In this document: one piece after another, positions 38,544 through 50,367 of the stretch
How the letters are laid out: each line of letters begins with the position of its first letter
Numbering within the stretch: position 1 is the stretch's first letter
Source: Proteromonas lacertae
Lineage: Eukaryota > Sar > Bigyra > Opalinata > Proteromonadidae
Direction: 5' to 3'
DNA length: 64,000 nucleotides
Assembly (NCBI GenBank): GCA_002245135.1
Contig: NGBS01000882.1
Location: forward strand, 62,001-126,000
The notes under the pieces: generated by a model
Told to the model about the DNA's origin: nothing
What the model saw: the letters and a program-made list of their open reading frames with translations, nothing else
Databases searched by the model: none
Program-made: the position numbers and the translations under genes

Positions 38544-40101
38544 TTACTTCAATTTTATCTCTAAAATCTCTTTTCTACCATTTTCTTGTCTATCTTTCAC
38601 TTCGATTGTTAAAATACCATTTTCATCTACATTATATAATGTTTCAATTATGTATGAACCAGCTTTAACATCTTTCTTTGAAATATAAAATGGTTTACTA
38701 TCCAACTGTTTTACATTTTCATCAGTTTGGATATTTTCCTTCACCTTCAAATACACTTATATCAATACGATCAGATCCATCATCAGCATTAGCAAATTTT
38801 ATAGCTTCTTTACTAATAAATGGAATTGGAGTATTTCTTTTAATCAGTGGATGTAATATAATCTCATCATCTTTTACAATATCAGTTGATATTGTATGTG
38901 AAATTACATCTTTAACGTCAAATCTCATACTATTTATATTAGCATATAAACATGCACCATATGCAACTACTTCATCAGGATTTATATCTCTACATACAAT
39001 TGTCTTTTCTGGAAATTGTTCTTTTATCAATTCTTGTACTTTTTTAATTCTACTTGATCCACCAACTAATACAATATATTTTATTTCCTCTCTCTCTAAT
39101 CCTGAATCTTCAACAACATCATCAACAATACTCAATGTTTTTTCATATATATCTTTATTTACTTGACTTAATAATGATAATGTTAATAAATCATCAATCT
39201 CTTCATCTTCCAAACATGTCCAATTAACTGAAACTTCATCAATATTTTCACCACTCAGTAAACATTTTGCTTCATTACATGCTCTTTTCAATTGAAATTG
39301 TTGTCTATCACTAACTTTTTTTCCTGTTTTATTTCTATATACATTAATATAATATTCTACTAATCTTTGGTCAATATCTTCACCTCCTAAATGTGAATCA
39401 CCACCTGTAGCTAACACTGTTATTATTTTTGTTTCAAAATTTATTCTGATTATTGAAACATCAAATGTACCACCACCAAAATCATAAATTAATAAATTCT
39501 CTAGACCTTTATTTCCACCTCGTTCGATACATTGATGTGCATAAGCTATTGCAGCTGCAGTTGGTTCGTTGATTATTTTGATTACTTTTAAATTTGCTTT
39601 TCTAGCTGCTTCTATTGTATTTTGTCTTTGTTGATTGTTAAAATAAGCAGGAACTGTTACCACTGCTTCTGTTGGTTGGGTTGGATCTTGACCTAAGTAT
39701 ACATCAGCTGTATATTTTATTATCTTTAATATCTCAGTGGATATATCATTTGCTGTTAATTTTACAGTTCTATTATTGTACTCTAATTCAACCAATGGTT
39801 CACCATTCTCTCCTTCAACGACTTTAAATGGCCAGTGGAGCATATCTTCTTGAATTTCTAAATCTCTGAATTTTCTACCTATAAAACGTTTTGAGTCGAA
39901 CACATCATGTCCAATAGATGATATATTATTTATTACAGCACTTCCAACAACAATTTCTGGTGTTTTGGGATTATAGTAAACATGAGAAGGAACAGTCCTC
40001 ATACCTGTTTTATATGAAACGAGCTCTACATTATTATTCTTAAAAACTCCACAACATGAATAAGTAGTTCCTAAATCTATTCCAATCCTTCCGCTATTCA
40101 T
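38544..40101 (-). CDS. Hsp70-family chaperone without a lid, with a +1 frame change in the substrate-binding domain
   Basis: Intronless. The first 459 residues contain a complete Hsp70 nucleotide-binding domain: GIDLGTTYS, EAVVTVPAYFN, NEPTAAAIAYA, IYDFGGGTFDVS, GGEDID and VLVGGSSRI. The start of the substrate-binding domain follows (KRNTPIPF, ISVFEGEGK). The frame then hits TGA at 38722-38724. Shifting +1 restores the family pattern (DENVKQLDSKPF...VDENGILTIEVKD) and ends at TAA at 38544, 518 residues in total. The roughly 100-residue helical lid and any EEVD tail are missing. Hsp70s bind unfolded segments in an ATP-driven cycle, and without a lid this one should release substrate quickly. 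Sequencing error or early pseudogene decay could also explain the shift. An intron cannot, because the surrounding residues are conserved. Confidence 0.82.
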
Positions 40102-40224
40102 AATACAAGTTAATACACCATTATACTGTATTTCAAGTGAAATGAAAGAGATAGAGATGATGAAACAATAGAATATAGAAGTGTTTTTTTAATAATACTA
40201 ATATGATAATAGATAGTGAAAGAA

Positions 40225-40386
40225 ATGGTTGTGAGAAATTCAAAGAAGATTTATGAAGTAAAGGAGTTAAATGAGAGAAAAATCATTAAACTCTATGAAA
40301 TGACGATTTTAATGAAGAAAGCGTTGAAATATAAAGAAAATATGATGATAGATCGAATGAAATATGATGAGAGTGACTTAAAGTAA
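40225..40386 (+). CDS. Small basic helical ORF, possible gene
   Basis: A 53-residue frame from ATG to TAA in the gap between two minus-strand genes. The composition (Lys, Glu, Met, Ile, Tyr; helical; for example KIYEVKELNERKI) looks coding rather than random, and the frame is ATG-rich. There is no homology I can name and no joined exon: an upstream GT...TAG segment exists, but its preceding frame has a stop. It could be a small gene, a relic or chance. Confidence 0.3.
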   Translation: MVVRNSKKIYEVKELNERKIIKLYEMTILMKKALKYKENMMIDRMKYDESDLK

Positions 40387-40537
40387 ATGATATACAATAA
40401 TGAACGTGAAATCACGTTAGTAACATTTTCATTTATCAAAAGAATAAAATTAAATGGAATTTCAGAGGAAATGAAGTATTATTCTTTTTCTTTTCAATTT
40501 TTTTTATTCAACCAAACACAAACAAATTTAAATATAT

Positions 40538-42272
40538 TTAATATCTCAGTTTCTCTAATATTTTTATTATTTCACTAAAGGAAGGCCTTACATTCGCATC
40601 ATCATTCCAACACTTACAAATCAACTCTTTATAATTTAAAGGACAATTTACAGGAATATTTGGTCTGATTTTATCGTTTAATACTCCTATTGCCACTTGT
40701 ATTCCATCTAAACCATTATAAGGACAATCTCGACTGATTAATTCCCAGATTACTATACCATAACTATATACATCAGCTTTTTCACTATAATAACTATTCT
40801 TCAATATTTCAGGAGCCATCCATTGATAAGTTCCACAATTACCAGTCATTGTCTCACTATAAGCTCTTACACGACATAAACCAAAATCACTTATTTTTAT
40901 ATTATAACTATCATCTACTAACAAATTCGCACTTTTTAAATCACGATGAATTAAAGGTGGATTCTTTGTATGTAAATAATTCATTCCATAAGCAGTACCT
41001 AAGGCTAGTTTTATTACTAATTTCATATCAATCTCTATATTATAATCATGAAGTAAATTCCATAAAGAACCTTTCTTTATTAATTCACTAACTATCACAA
41101 AATGAGGAGATACAGTACAAGCACCCATAAATAAACAGATATTCGGATGTCTTAATAATGATAATACTTTAATCTCACTTTTGAAATCATTCACTGTAGA
41201 TTCGTTTAAGTTACATATTAATGTTTTTAAAGCAACTGGACTGTTATTCCATCTTCCTTCATATACTCGACCAAATGCTCCTTCACCTAAACATTTACCA
41301 AATGATAATTCGGAATATTTTATTTCATAATTGTTATTGATTGGAGATTGGTATTGTTTTTGATTTTGATTTTGTTGTAGTGGAAGTTGCAAATGTTGTA
41401 ATGGCTGTTTTGGTTGTTGTTGTTGTTGTTGTGGAAGTGGAAGCGGAAGCGGATGTATTGGTGCATTTAAATACCTATTGATTATGATTGGCGCTTTTTT
41501 GGCTTTAATTTCTTGTATTGTTATAGATGGTGGTGGTGGTGGAATTAAATTATAATTATTATTATTTGGCAGAGGAAGAAGTGGTATAGGATTGTTATTC
41601 TTTACTTGTTGATTTTGTGATTGGTTTTGCTGAAATGGTGATTTGATTTGCATTACTGGTTTTAACTGCAGTGGAAGTTGAGGATTTGGATTATATGTTT
41701 GTTTTGATTTTACAGGTTGTTGTTGAATTGGTGGTTGAGGTAAAGGTTGTTGTTGCTGCTGTGGTTGAATTGGTCTTTGTTGGTGTTGTTGCAGTTGGTG
41801 TTGGTGTTGTTGCTGATACTGAGGTATTAAAGGTAATTCCATTGGTTGTCTTGCGATTGGAGGCTGATTATTAATTTGATTAGGATTAAATTGGACTATT
41901 TGATTATTCTGAGGTTGTACTGGTTGTAGCTGAGGTCTAGGTGTTTTATTCTTGTTAAAATAAGGATTATAAACAAGTTGATCTGTTGCTGCTTCATAAG
42001 GCGAAGGATAATGTTGATATAAATTATTTCCATCCTATTTAAATATAAATAAATATGATAAATAATACATCTACACTCCTTCTTTGATTATTGATTTCAT
42101 TTGCTCCACTAGGAGGACAATCTGAATATACACCTATAGCAAATCCATCTGATAAACTTCTACCTAGTTCTTTGTTGTTGCGCCTCTTCTTTAAAAAATA
42201 TAATATTCTAAACTATATATTCTATATAACATACGAACCAACTACACCTGCTCCAATTAAATAAGGTATCAT
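40538..42272 (-). CDS. Membrane-anchored TKL-type protein kinase
   Basis: Exons 42272-42235, 42207-42069 and 42034-40538; introns 27 and 34 nt; 557 residues. The spliced N-terminus gives a hydrophobic stretch (IPYLIGAGVVGSILYFL) followed by KKRRNN, a single-pass signal-anchor shape made only after removing the first intron. About 200 residues of Gln/Pro/Asn-rich linker follow. The kinase domain fills the C-terminus: LGEGAFGRVYEG, VALKTL, HPNICLFMGAC, LIHRDLKSANLLVD, SDFGLCRV, GTYQWMAPEIL and ADVYSYGIVIWEL. These are features of tyrosine-kinase-like Ser/Thr kinases of the Raf/CTR1/DRK kind found in amoebae, plants and oomycetes. All catalytic residues are present. The ligand and pathway are unknown. 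Confidence 0.88.
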
Positions 42273-42426
42273 TATAAATAAATAAGTAGGAAGAAGAAAA
42301 AAATTGAAAATGAAAAAAGAGTGGGAACAAAAAAATTCGAAAAAATCCCCGATTTCAATTTATTTAAAATACATTTTCTATACTATATTATATAAACACC
42401 TCAACATAAATATAAAATATTATACA

Positions 42427-43113
42427 TTACTCATTATTCTCTTCTTCTTTTATATTCACTTCTTGATTCATATTTTCATCTTTTTCATTATCTTCATTAT
42501 CTTTATTTCCTTCATTCTCATCTTCATCTTCATCTAAAAGACTTTTTCTCATTTCTAATTCACCTCTTTCTTCTAATATAGTTCTTGGAATAATTGGGGG
42601 TAAAGTAACATCACAAACGATTTTTTCTTTTAATAAATCATCTATAAATTCATCCATATGAATTATTTTCCATCCATTTGGAGATCTATACCTTAACTTA
42701 CGAAAATCCATATATATTGGTTCTAAATAATTGTAAACATCAATAGGCCTTCCAACTAATCGTAAATAATAAACTCCTAAAGCTCTAACGTATTTATAAT
42801 CTTCATTTTTTATAAATTCTAGAATAATTTCTGGATCAGGCTGAATTTGTAACATTTTTAATATTAAACATATAAATTGTGTAGGTTTCCTATTACCACC
42901 AAAGGTACCTCCTATATGGTCTAATAGCATAGCTTTATCTACTAAAGTTTCTGCAGTAAGTCCAAAACAGTCTTCCTTCCAATATAGACAATCATATATT
43001 TTCAAACGAAGGATCTTTTCCATCTAAATAATCAATAAAAAGAAAATAAATACTAAATTTTGTGGATTCATTCCATGTTTTTGGTTTGCAAGAGGATCTG
43101 TAGTATTAGACAT
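42427..43113 (-). CDS. PRPF38A: PRP38A, U4/U6.U5 tri-snRNP splicing factor
   Basis: Exon 43113-43054, intron 43053-43024 (30 nt), exon 43023-42427; 218 residues. The N-terminal phrase HGMNPQNLMEKI and the blocks YWKEDCFGLTAE, GGTFGGNRKPT-F-C-L-LKMLQIQP, FIKNEDYKYVRALG and YLEPIYMDFRK are the defining PRP38 domain. HMDEFIDDLL and VCDVTLP-I-R close the domain. The C-terminus is a Glu/Asp/Asn-rich tail as in other PRP38A proteins. PRP38 joins the B complex and is needed for activation of the spliceosome. It is divergent from APC1, with 72 nt between the start codons. Confidence 0.96.
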
Positions 43114-43185
43114 TATATATAATGAGAAAAAGAGGATGATAAAAAACTAAAACTCGAATAAGCTTGAGGATTTTTAAATTTTAAA

Positions 43186-46100
43186 ATGAAAAAAGAAATC
43201 AAAGGTGATAGAGTTATTCAAACAATTCATTTTAGTTTTGAATGGAGATGAGAATGACTGTGAATGTCAATTGAGCAAATATAAAGCAACAGTAATTGAT
43301 GGTAAAGGTGATGTTTTTGATATACCATTCCCGTGCCCTATGGCTAAAGTATTCTCATTTAAAAATGGATTAATATTTCAACGAGGTACTGATACTCTCT
43401 CCAAGACTGTGACAGACGAATTTGAATATCCCATGTATGTAAGCCTTGTAAATCCATTAGAAGACTTAAAACCAATATCTCATGAATCATTTTTATCTGC
43501 AAATGGAAATCCAGTTCAATCAGATTTTCTAACTGATAATGGTGAGTATATATGTACAGTCAATACTCCATTTTCATTAGTCTTATCATACAATATAAAG
43601 ACAAGATATTATTCACTATGGACTCTCAGATATACCAAAAACGATGAATTTACTGAATTTAAAACTAATTCATCTATGTCAATAGATACAAATTTAATCA
43701 CATCAGAAGTGTATTTTAACTTCTTATGGCGCGGTACATTCAATACAATAAGTTACAGTTTAATGTCAAAATATTACTTTATTGACGATAATAGTAATAC
43801 TTATCTATACATTCAACAAGATAAAAATAACTCATCTATTTTTATATTGCCATTAATGCGATCAACTCAGATCTTATCCATTCAACCTTTAAGTAATATG
43901 CCATTAACTTGTGCAACGATAATACATAAACACAATGAAAATAGTATAAATAATAATAATTGCAGTAATAACAAAGAAAATAAAGAAATAGTGATAATAG
44001 AGAATAAGTTAAAAGAATTATGTAATATTAAAAATTATTATACAAATGATTATCTTATTAATAAAATAATATATTCTTTATATGATTTATTGTCCAATGA
44101 TATTGCATTTATTATTCATATGGATATATTGAACTTGTTATATAATAATAATAATAATAATAACTATACAGATTGGGATATATTTCAATGTTATATATTG
44201 AAGATATTAAATGTTAAAATTGTTAATAAGAATATTAATAACAATAGAATAAGTGAATTTGATAGAATGATATATAATAATAATCAATTTACAAATAACC
44301 ACAATATAACAAACAATATGTTATATGAAATACTAACATCCAAGAATATTACATTATTATCAAATACAAATAAATCCACTTCTTTTATTAAATTATATTT
44401 TGATTCAATATTCTTATCACTTCATTATATAAGTGAAGATTTCTATATTCAATTAAATTATCAGAATGAATATAATAGAATAGTTGATTTCTTACAAATA
44501 TTATCTCTTTCTATGAATAATATGGTTTATAGTAATTATTATCAAAGAAAATCAAATCATATCATTCAAAAAGCAGTATAATTATATATATATATATATT
44601 TAATATAGTTTATTATTAGTGATATTTCTTTAAAGTCTATACCACCTACACCTCCAGATACTGTAATTTGGTGTGTTAATACAATCACAATAAAGAATTA
44701 TAAAGAAATATTTCCATTGAAATATAAAAGTGAATCTTGGTCAATATTATATAGATTAATTCCATTATATTTGTTACTCAACAAACCAAGTAAAACATTT
44801 TCATTACTTCCTGAAATATTTGAATATTTAAAATCATCTGATTTAAATAGATATATTATAGAATCAATAATTCCATCTATTTCATTACCAATAATGAATA
44901 TTATATTATATTATGAAAATAACCCTAATAATCATACAAATATAATATTGGATATGAAATCAATGATACAAAGACCAGATACGATTATGAATGAAGTATA
45001 TATCTATATAATATATAATCAATAGTATAATCCAAAAGATAATACTTCTTCTATTACTTCAAATAATAATAATATATTATTACAATCAACATATTCGTCT
45101 ATATTATTGTTGCCCAATGATATTGATGGTTTAACTACAATAGATTCTGTTCTTTCGGAAATTTACTTTCCAATTGATAAAAGAGTTACTGAAATATGTG
45201 ATTTACTCAAAACAACTAGAATATTGAAGTATAATAAAAGTGTAGATATTTGTACACTAACTTATCCACCTCCAGCCGAAAGTGCACAATTATATACACT
45301 CAATGCAATCCATAATAACTTTGCTAGGATAATTGGTCAAGGTATTTTTAAATTTTCAACAATTAATGTATCAGCATCCAGTCAAATTGTAGTTCCTGAT
45401 TTACCACTCACTGCTTATTCGCAAGATGGTGAAGAAGTTGTATTAGATCCACAATATTCGTTAGAATTGTTACATTTACCATATTTTTACTTAGGATTAA
45501 ACACTGGACTGAGTATAATACACAATGAACATACCAAAATAACATCATCATGGATATTATTCAATAACAAATCAACGGAACTAAACAAAATCAAACATGC
45601 AGGTTTGTTATGTGGGCTTGGCTTGAATGGATATTTGAAATTGTTGAGTAGATATGAAATCTATTGTTATTTGAACTCAGGAGATCCATATTTTATGACT
45701 TCATTACTGATAGGCTTAGGTGCTAGTTATATAGGAACAAAAGATAAAAGATTAACTTCATCGTTTATGTTACATTTACCATCTCTATCTCATTGTTCAT
45801 TAATATCATTAACAGTAAAAACTAAAATGAGTGCAATTATTGGATTAGGTTTACTTTATTTTGTATAAACATTATTTATTATATAATATAGCAAACTCAT
45901 ACTCGATTTTTAGTAGAGTTTATAATAACTGAAATATCACGAGATCCCGATCCAAATACAAGTACAGAGAAAGCTGCATACTCATTAGCTTGTGGTATAT
46001 CATTAGGATTAACATTACTGGGAAGTGGAAAGAATAAAGAACAAATAGATCAATTTGCAGATTTACACTTAGAATCAAGATTAATACACTATGTAAAAGG

Positions 46101-47697
46101 TAAAATACAACCAACAAATGTTAATGGTAATTCACTAACATCTAATAATAGTAATAGATCCAATCGAAATTCTATTGGAATAAGTAGTAATAATGGAGTT
46201 AATAATAATAGAGTTAGTAACAATATTGATGGAAATGATATAGATAAATATCCGATTGATGGATTATGTCAAATTAATAATAATATATATCCTGATATAA
46301 ATAATACATGTCCTGCAGCATTAATGGCAATTGGATTGATTTATTTCAATTCATTTAATCATTCAATAATTGAAGTTTTATCTTTACCACATACTATTAA
46401 AGGTTATATGTTATTAAGAAATGATTTTTATATGTTATATATTATTACATCTGGTTTAGTACAATGGGATAGGATATGCATAAATGATAATGACTTTATA
46501 GATTCACTTATTCCTTCTATTATTACTGAATCTTATTCAAAATTATTGAATAATTTCAATTGTGAATATAATGATTACGAGAAGGATATAATTCGAAGTA
46601 TTTATTTATATACGAAGTGTGGATTATGCTTTTTATTTGGCTTGAAATATAGTGGTTCTTTTAATAAAACAGTTAGAGATTATCTATATAATGAATTAAC
46701 TTGGATATATACTCAATTATGTAGTGATTTTCATCGTTCTGATTTGCACATATTATATCAATGTTTATCTATTATAAGTTCAGCTTTATCTATGGTTATG
46801 GCGGGAAGTGGAGATTTAGAAATACTCAAACTCTATCGAGCCATTGTTAAAACGGCTAATTTTCCATTTAGTGTATTAAGTGGTATTAACAACGCAATTG
46901 GGCTATTATTCTTAAGTGGAGGTGGTAAAACGCTTGGTAATTCTATGAAAGATATTGCATTCATATATATTAGCTTTTATCCAATATATAGTAATGATAT
47001 TGGAGATAATGATTGTTATGGGATTGTATATTTATTTAATTTGTTATTTATATAGATATTAAGACATTTTTATTCATTAGCTGTAGAAGATAGATTGTTA
47101 AAACTATATGATATGAATGATATGAAATTGACTAGAATAAATATACAAATAACCAATGTTGATGGTACTAAACAAATATTAATGACTCCTTGTATATTAC
47201 CACCATACAATAACATTCTAACAATCGAAATTAATTCAAAAGAGTATTATCCAATCAGAATTGATTTAAAATCATCATCAAATAATTATCTTAGGTTTAT
47301 ACAGCAATACCATGTATTGTTTATAATGAAAAAGATACAGTACATACATAATAATTGGTTTGATTTATTAGATGTATTGAAAAATAACAATAACGACTAT
47401 CCTCAAAGGATAATTGATAAATATAATCTATATAAGACAAGTAATCCAAATTATCAATTATCGATTGAAGATTTTACTGAATCTAATTTCTGCAACTACA
47501 AGCAATAACATTAATAATAAATATGACATTCAAAAACAAGAAAATATAATCAATAAATATAACCATATGAAATTAACCTATTCAAACTATCAATATGAAA
47601 TACCAATTATTTCACTCATCACTTCAAAAGATTATAATCAATATATCACTCCAAAGAATATGATTAATATGAAATCTATAAACACAATTTTCAATGT

Positions 47698-47734
<37 letters not shown>

Positions 47735-48172
47735 TTATTTATTTATAAATAGAATCTGAATGAAAGTCCTTATACACTAATAAATCCAACACTTTGTGAG
47801 AATATGAATGACTTTTTACATAAATTCTTTAAATCTTTAGGATTTTTCAATTTTCATATTACTAAAATTATACCTTCGTCTCCATTAGATATTTATTATA
47901 ATGAAATGAGATATCCAACATCAGAGGAAATAATGCTGTTAAATGAGAAGTATGGAAGTGATATTGGATGTAAATTCGATGGTGAACAGTTGATTCAGTT
48001 CTTTTTGTCATTTTTAGAGTATTATCAATTACCTGATAATTCTAATAAAGAGATTAATCAATACATGATACAACTCTCTTCTGATAATGTTGAACAAATT
48101 CTAAAAATATGTCCAAATTACAGTGATGCTATATTGTTCTTACTTTATATTATAAAATCGACTAATTTTTAG
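43186..48172 (+). CDS. APC1: APC1, scaffold subunit of the anaphase-promoting complex (one +1 frame change)
   Basis: Exons 43186-43204, 43236-44575, 44609-44995, 45026-45862, 45892-47025, 47056-47695 and 47753-48172. Introns are mostly 29-33 nt, the last 57 nt with an AT repeat; about 1591 residues. The N-terminal WD40-like domain is followed by the Asn-rich middle and then the PC-repeat toroid, where LLCGLGLNGYL, MTSLLIGLGASYIGT, MSAIIGLGLLYF, AYSLACGISLGLTLLGSG and CPAALMAIGLIYF match APC1 closely. APC1 is the largest subunit of the ubiquitin ligase that drives anaphase and mitotic exit. Near the C-terminal domain the frame stops at TAA at 47506-47508 and continues +1 with coding character to a spliced last exon. 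No intron of normal form explains this. Confidence 0.9.
47703..47728. repeat. (TA)n microsatellite in an APC1 intron
   Basis: Thirteen TA units inside the 57-nt last intron of APC1. Expansion of this tract explains why that intron is longer than the usual 30 nt. Confidence 0.9.
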
Positions 48173-48268
48173 TCTTTATTATGTTTTTTTTATTTTTTGT
48201 GTGTATGAAAAATATTTTTTCATTGAACCGGTTTCTCTGTTTTCTCTGATTTTAGATTTTTTGGTTTT

Positions 48269-48850
48269 ATGAATCGTTTACCAATTTTATTGAGATTTGC
48301 ATCTCATCAAATTAAATATCCAGTTGTATCTAATGTTTTACACTATATTATTTAATAGATAAATAACATTAGATATATTTCTACAAGTTCTCCATTATTT
48401 GCTAAAGTTGTAGTTCCATTACCAGCTTTGGGTGATTCTGTTTCAGATGGAACAATTGTGTCTTGGACTAAAAAGATTGGTGATAATGTAAAAGCTGATG
48501 AAGTAATAGCCGTAATTGAAACTGATAAAGTATTTATTTAGCTTTATAAAATTTATAATTTATAGGTTAGCGTTGATATTACTTCACCACAAGCTGGATT
48601 TCTAGCTGAGACCTATGGAGGTGAAGGAGATACAATCACTGTTGGTAAACCATTATGTGCTTTAGAAACTGATGCTGCATCTGCAAAAAACCTTCCACAA
48701 CAAGCTCCAAAAGCATCTACTCCATCTTCAACATCAACACCAGCAGCTTCAGTTTCAACTCCACCACAAAACGCACCATCTATAGCAGAACATAAACCAG
48801 AACCAATATCTTTTTTTTCGTTTTTAAGTTACAAAAAACAAATTTCTTAA
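48269..48850 (+). CDS. Stand-alone lipoyl-domain protein related to the 2-oxoglutarate dehydrogenase E2
   Basis: Exons 48269-48325, 48359-48529 and 48566-48850; introns 33 and 36 nt; 170 residues. The first 35 residues are Arg/Ser-rich without acids ([22 protein letters not shown]), a likely mitochondrial presequence. Then comes one lipoyl domain of the DLST type: [26 protein letters not shown] and the lipoylation Lys in IETDKVSVDI, ending in G-F-L-A-E. A Pro/Ala/Ser/Thr linker follows and the frame ends in TAA at 48850. The roughly 230-residue acyltransferase domain, with its catalytic His/Asp motif, is absent and no matching sequence follows. It may be an accessory lipoyl carrier or a truncated duplicate of DLST. 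Confidence 0.85.
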
Positions 48851-48872
48851 TTGTTGATTTCACTATGTTCCA

Positions 48873-49049
48873 ATGATTAAATTTAAATATGGAAAAGGTA
48901 GAGAACAAGTAAGTTCATCAAAAACACCTTCTAAACCTGGTGAAAATGTAATAAGAATTGATTTTCTTGATACTCCTTCAATGTATGGACATATTGTTTA
49001 TTCAGACAAAGTAATTGAAGCAATTAACTCTGGATGTTATAATATATAA
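48873..49049 (+). CDS. Small ORF after the lipoyl gene, possibly its last exon
   Basis: A 58-residue frame from ATG to TAA with coding-like composition: a basic N-terminus (MIKFKYGKGREQ), then an ordered segment with RIDFLDTPSMYGHIVY and a final EAINSGCYNI. Splicing from within the lipoyl gene (donor GTTACA near 48828) to an AG at 48896 would keep the frame and append most of it to that protein, but the 66-nt intron is unusually long. The KFKYGKGR start faintly recalls the small KGD4 adaptor of 2-oxoglutarate dehydrogenase. I treat that as a guess. Confidence 0.35.
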   Translation: MIKFKYGKGREQVSSSKTPSKPGENVIRIDFLDTPSMYGHIVYSDKVIEAINSGCYNI

Positions 49050-49102
49050 AAATAAATATATAAATTATTATGATAATAAATAGATTTTTAAAATGTGTTT
49101 TA

Positions 49103-49989
49103 TTAATTATTAGTAACAGTATTTTCATCTTCTTGTGGACTTGTTGGTGATTTTAATACAGTTGTTTTCTTTGGTTCTGTTGGTTGTTCTTCATTTTCAG
49201 CAACTGGTTGAGGATCTCCATTCTCTTCTGGTGCAGGTGGTGCTGCTTCATTCGATTCTTCACCATTGTCATTCTTTTCACCTTCATTCTCAACCTCTTG
49301 TGATTGTGGTTGTTCTTCTTCATTATTATTTGTATTTTCTTCATTTCCTGCAACTTCTTCTTCTTGTGGTTGATTTTGTTGATTTTCTCCTTCATGTGGT
49401 GATTGTACTAAACTTCCTTCTTCTGCTATTGTCTCTGGAACATTTGCTGCTGAAGCTCCTTCTTCATTATTTGCATCAGAATACATTCGTGAAGTTCTTG
49501 ATGATGGAGTTGCACTAACACATGATTTCATTCTTTTCAATGCTTCTCCACTATTCTCACCAACCATACATGTGACAAAACTCTGAATACTAATCTTACC
49601 ATGCACATTCTTTTGAGATTCTTTCAATATTTCATCAAATGTCTCTTCGTCAATTTCTACTCCCATTTGTGTGATCATTTTTCTTAAAGCCTTTGGACCT
49701 ACATAACCTGTTCCTTCTGTGTCTAATTCTAACAATGCCTCTAATATTGCACCAGCCACTAGAGATTAATATATGATATTATAATACTTGTTTCGCATGA
49801 TGTTGTTGATAATATTGTGACAAATTCATCAAAATCAACTGTATTTCCACTAGAGTTAATATCATGCATCATTTCAGTTAATTCACATTCCACTGGGTCT
49901 CTACCAAGCATTTTCATAGCTGCTTCCATGTCCTGAACTGTTAATGGATCATGTTCGAAGGATTGGTAGACTTTTTTAATCTCAGACAT
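49103..49989 (-). CDS. Calmodulin-like EF-hand protein with long acidic tail
   Basis: Exon 49989-49788, intron 49787-49759 (29 nt), exon 49758-49103; 285 residues. The first 145 residues follow the four-EF-hand calmodulin layout. Only the second loop looks able to bind calcium (D-I-N-S-S-G-N-T-V-D-F-D). The third (LDTEGTGYVG) lacks the last acidic ligand, and the first and fourth are degenerate. The C-terminal half is a Glu/Asn/Gln/Pro-rich disordered tail ending near a TVLKSPTSP site. Troponin-, centrin- or myosin-light-chain-like roles are all possible. The tail is unusual for calmodulins and suggests a scaffold or structural role. Confidence 0.78.
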
Positions 49990-50367
49990 CTATAAAAATG
50001 TCATAAATTATATATTACTTCTTTTTGGTTATATTTATGTAACATTTGCTTAATAAAATATAAAAAATAAAAATAACAGTTTTAAATATGTTTGGCAGAG
50101 ATTTGATTCTCTTTTCTTTTAAAAACAAAATATGAAAGAAACAACTTATATAATAATATTCTATTATATCTAACATTGATTTGGAAAAACAATACTATAC
50201 AATAACATTGTACCATCTAATATAGAGGTAATATAATTTCATTCACTTATATATTTTTATTGGATATTAAAAACTACATCATTCTTTATAATTATGAGAT
50301 GTAATGGTATAATCTTTATTTCTAAATAATTCTATAAATAAATTAATTAATTATATTAAAATATTAA
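49990..50367. other. Intergenic stretch, no gene seen
   Basis: 378 nt of AT-rich sequence between two minus-strand genes, with stops in all frames. No repeat or RNA structure that I can support. Confidence 0.5.

Noticed and set aside
48566-49049. Full-length DLST with a frameshifted catalytic domain
   Set aside because: No acyltransferase motif in any frame downstream before the next gene at 49103.
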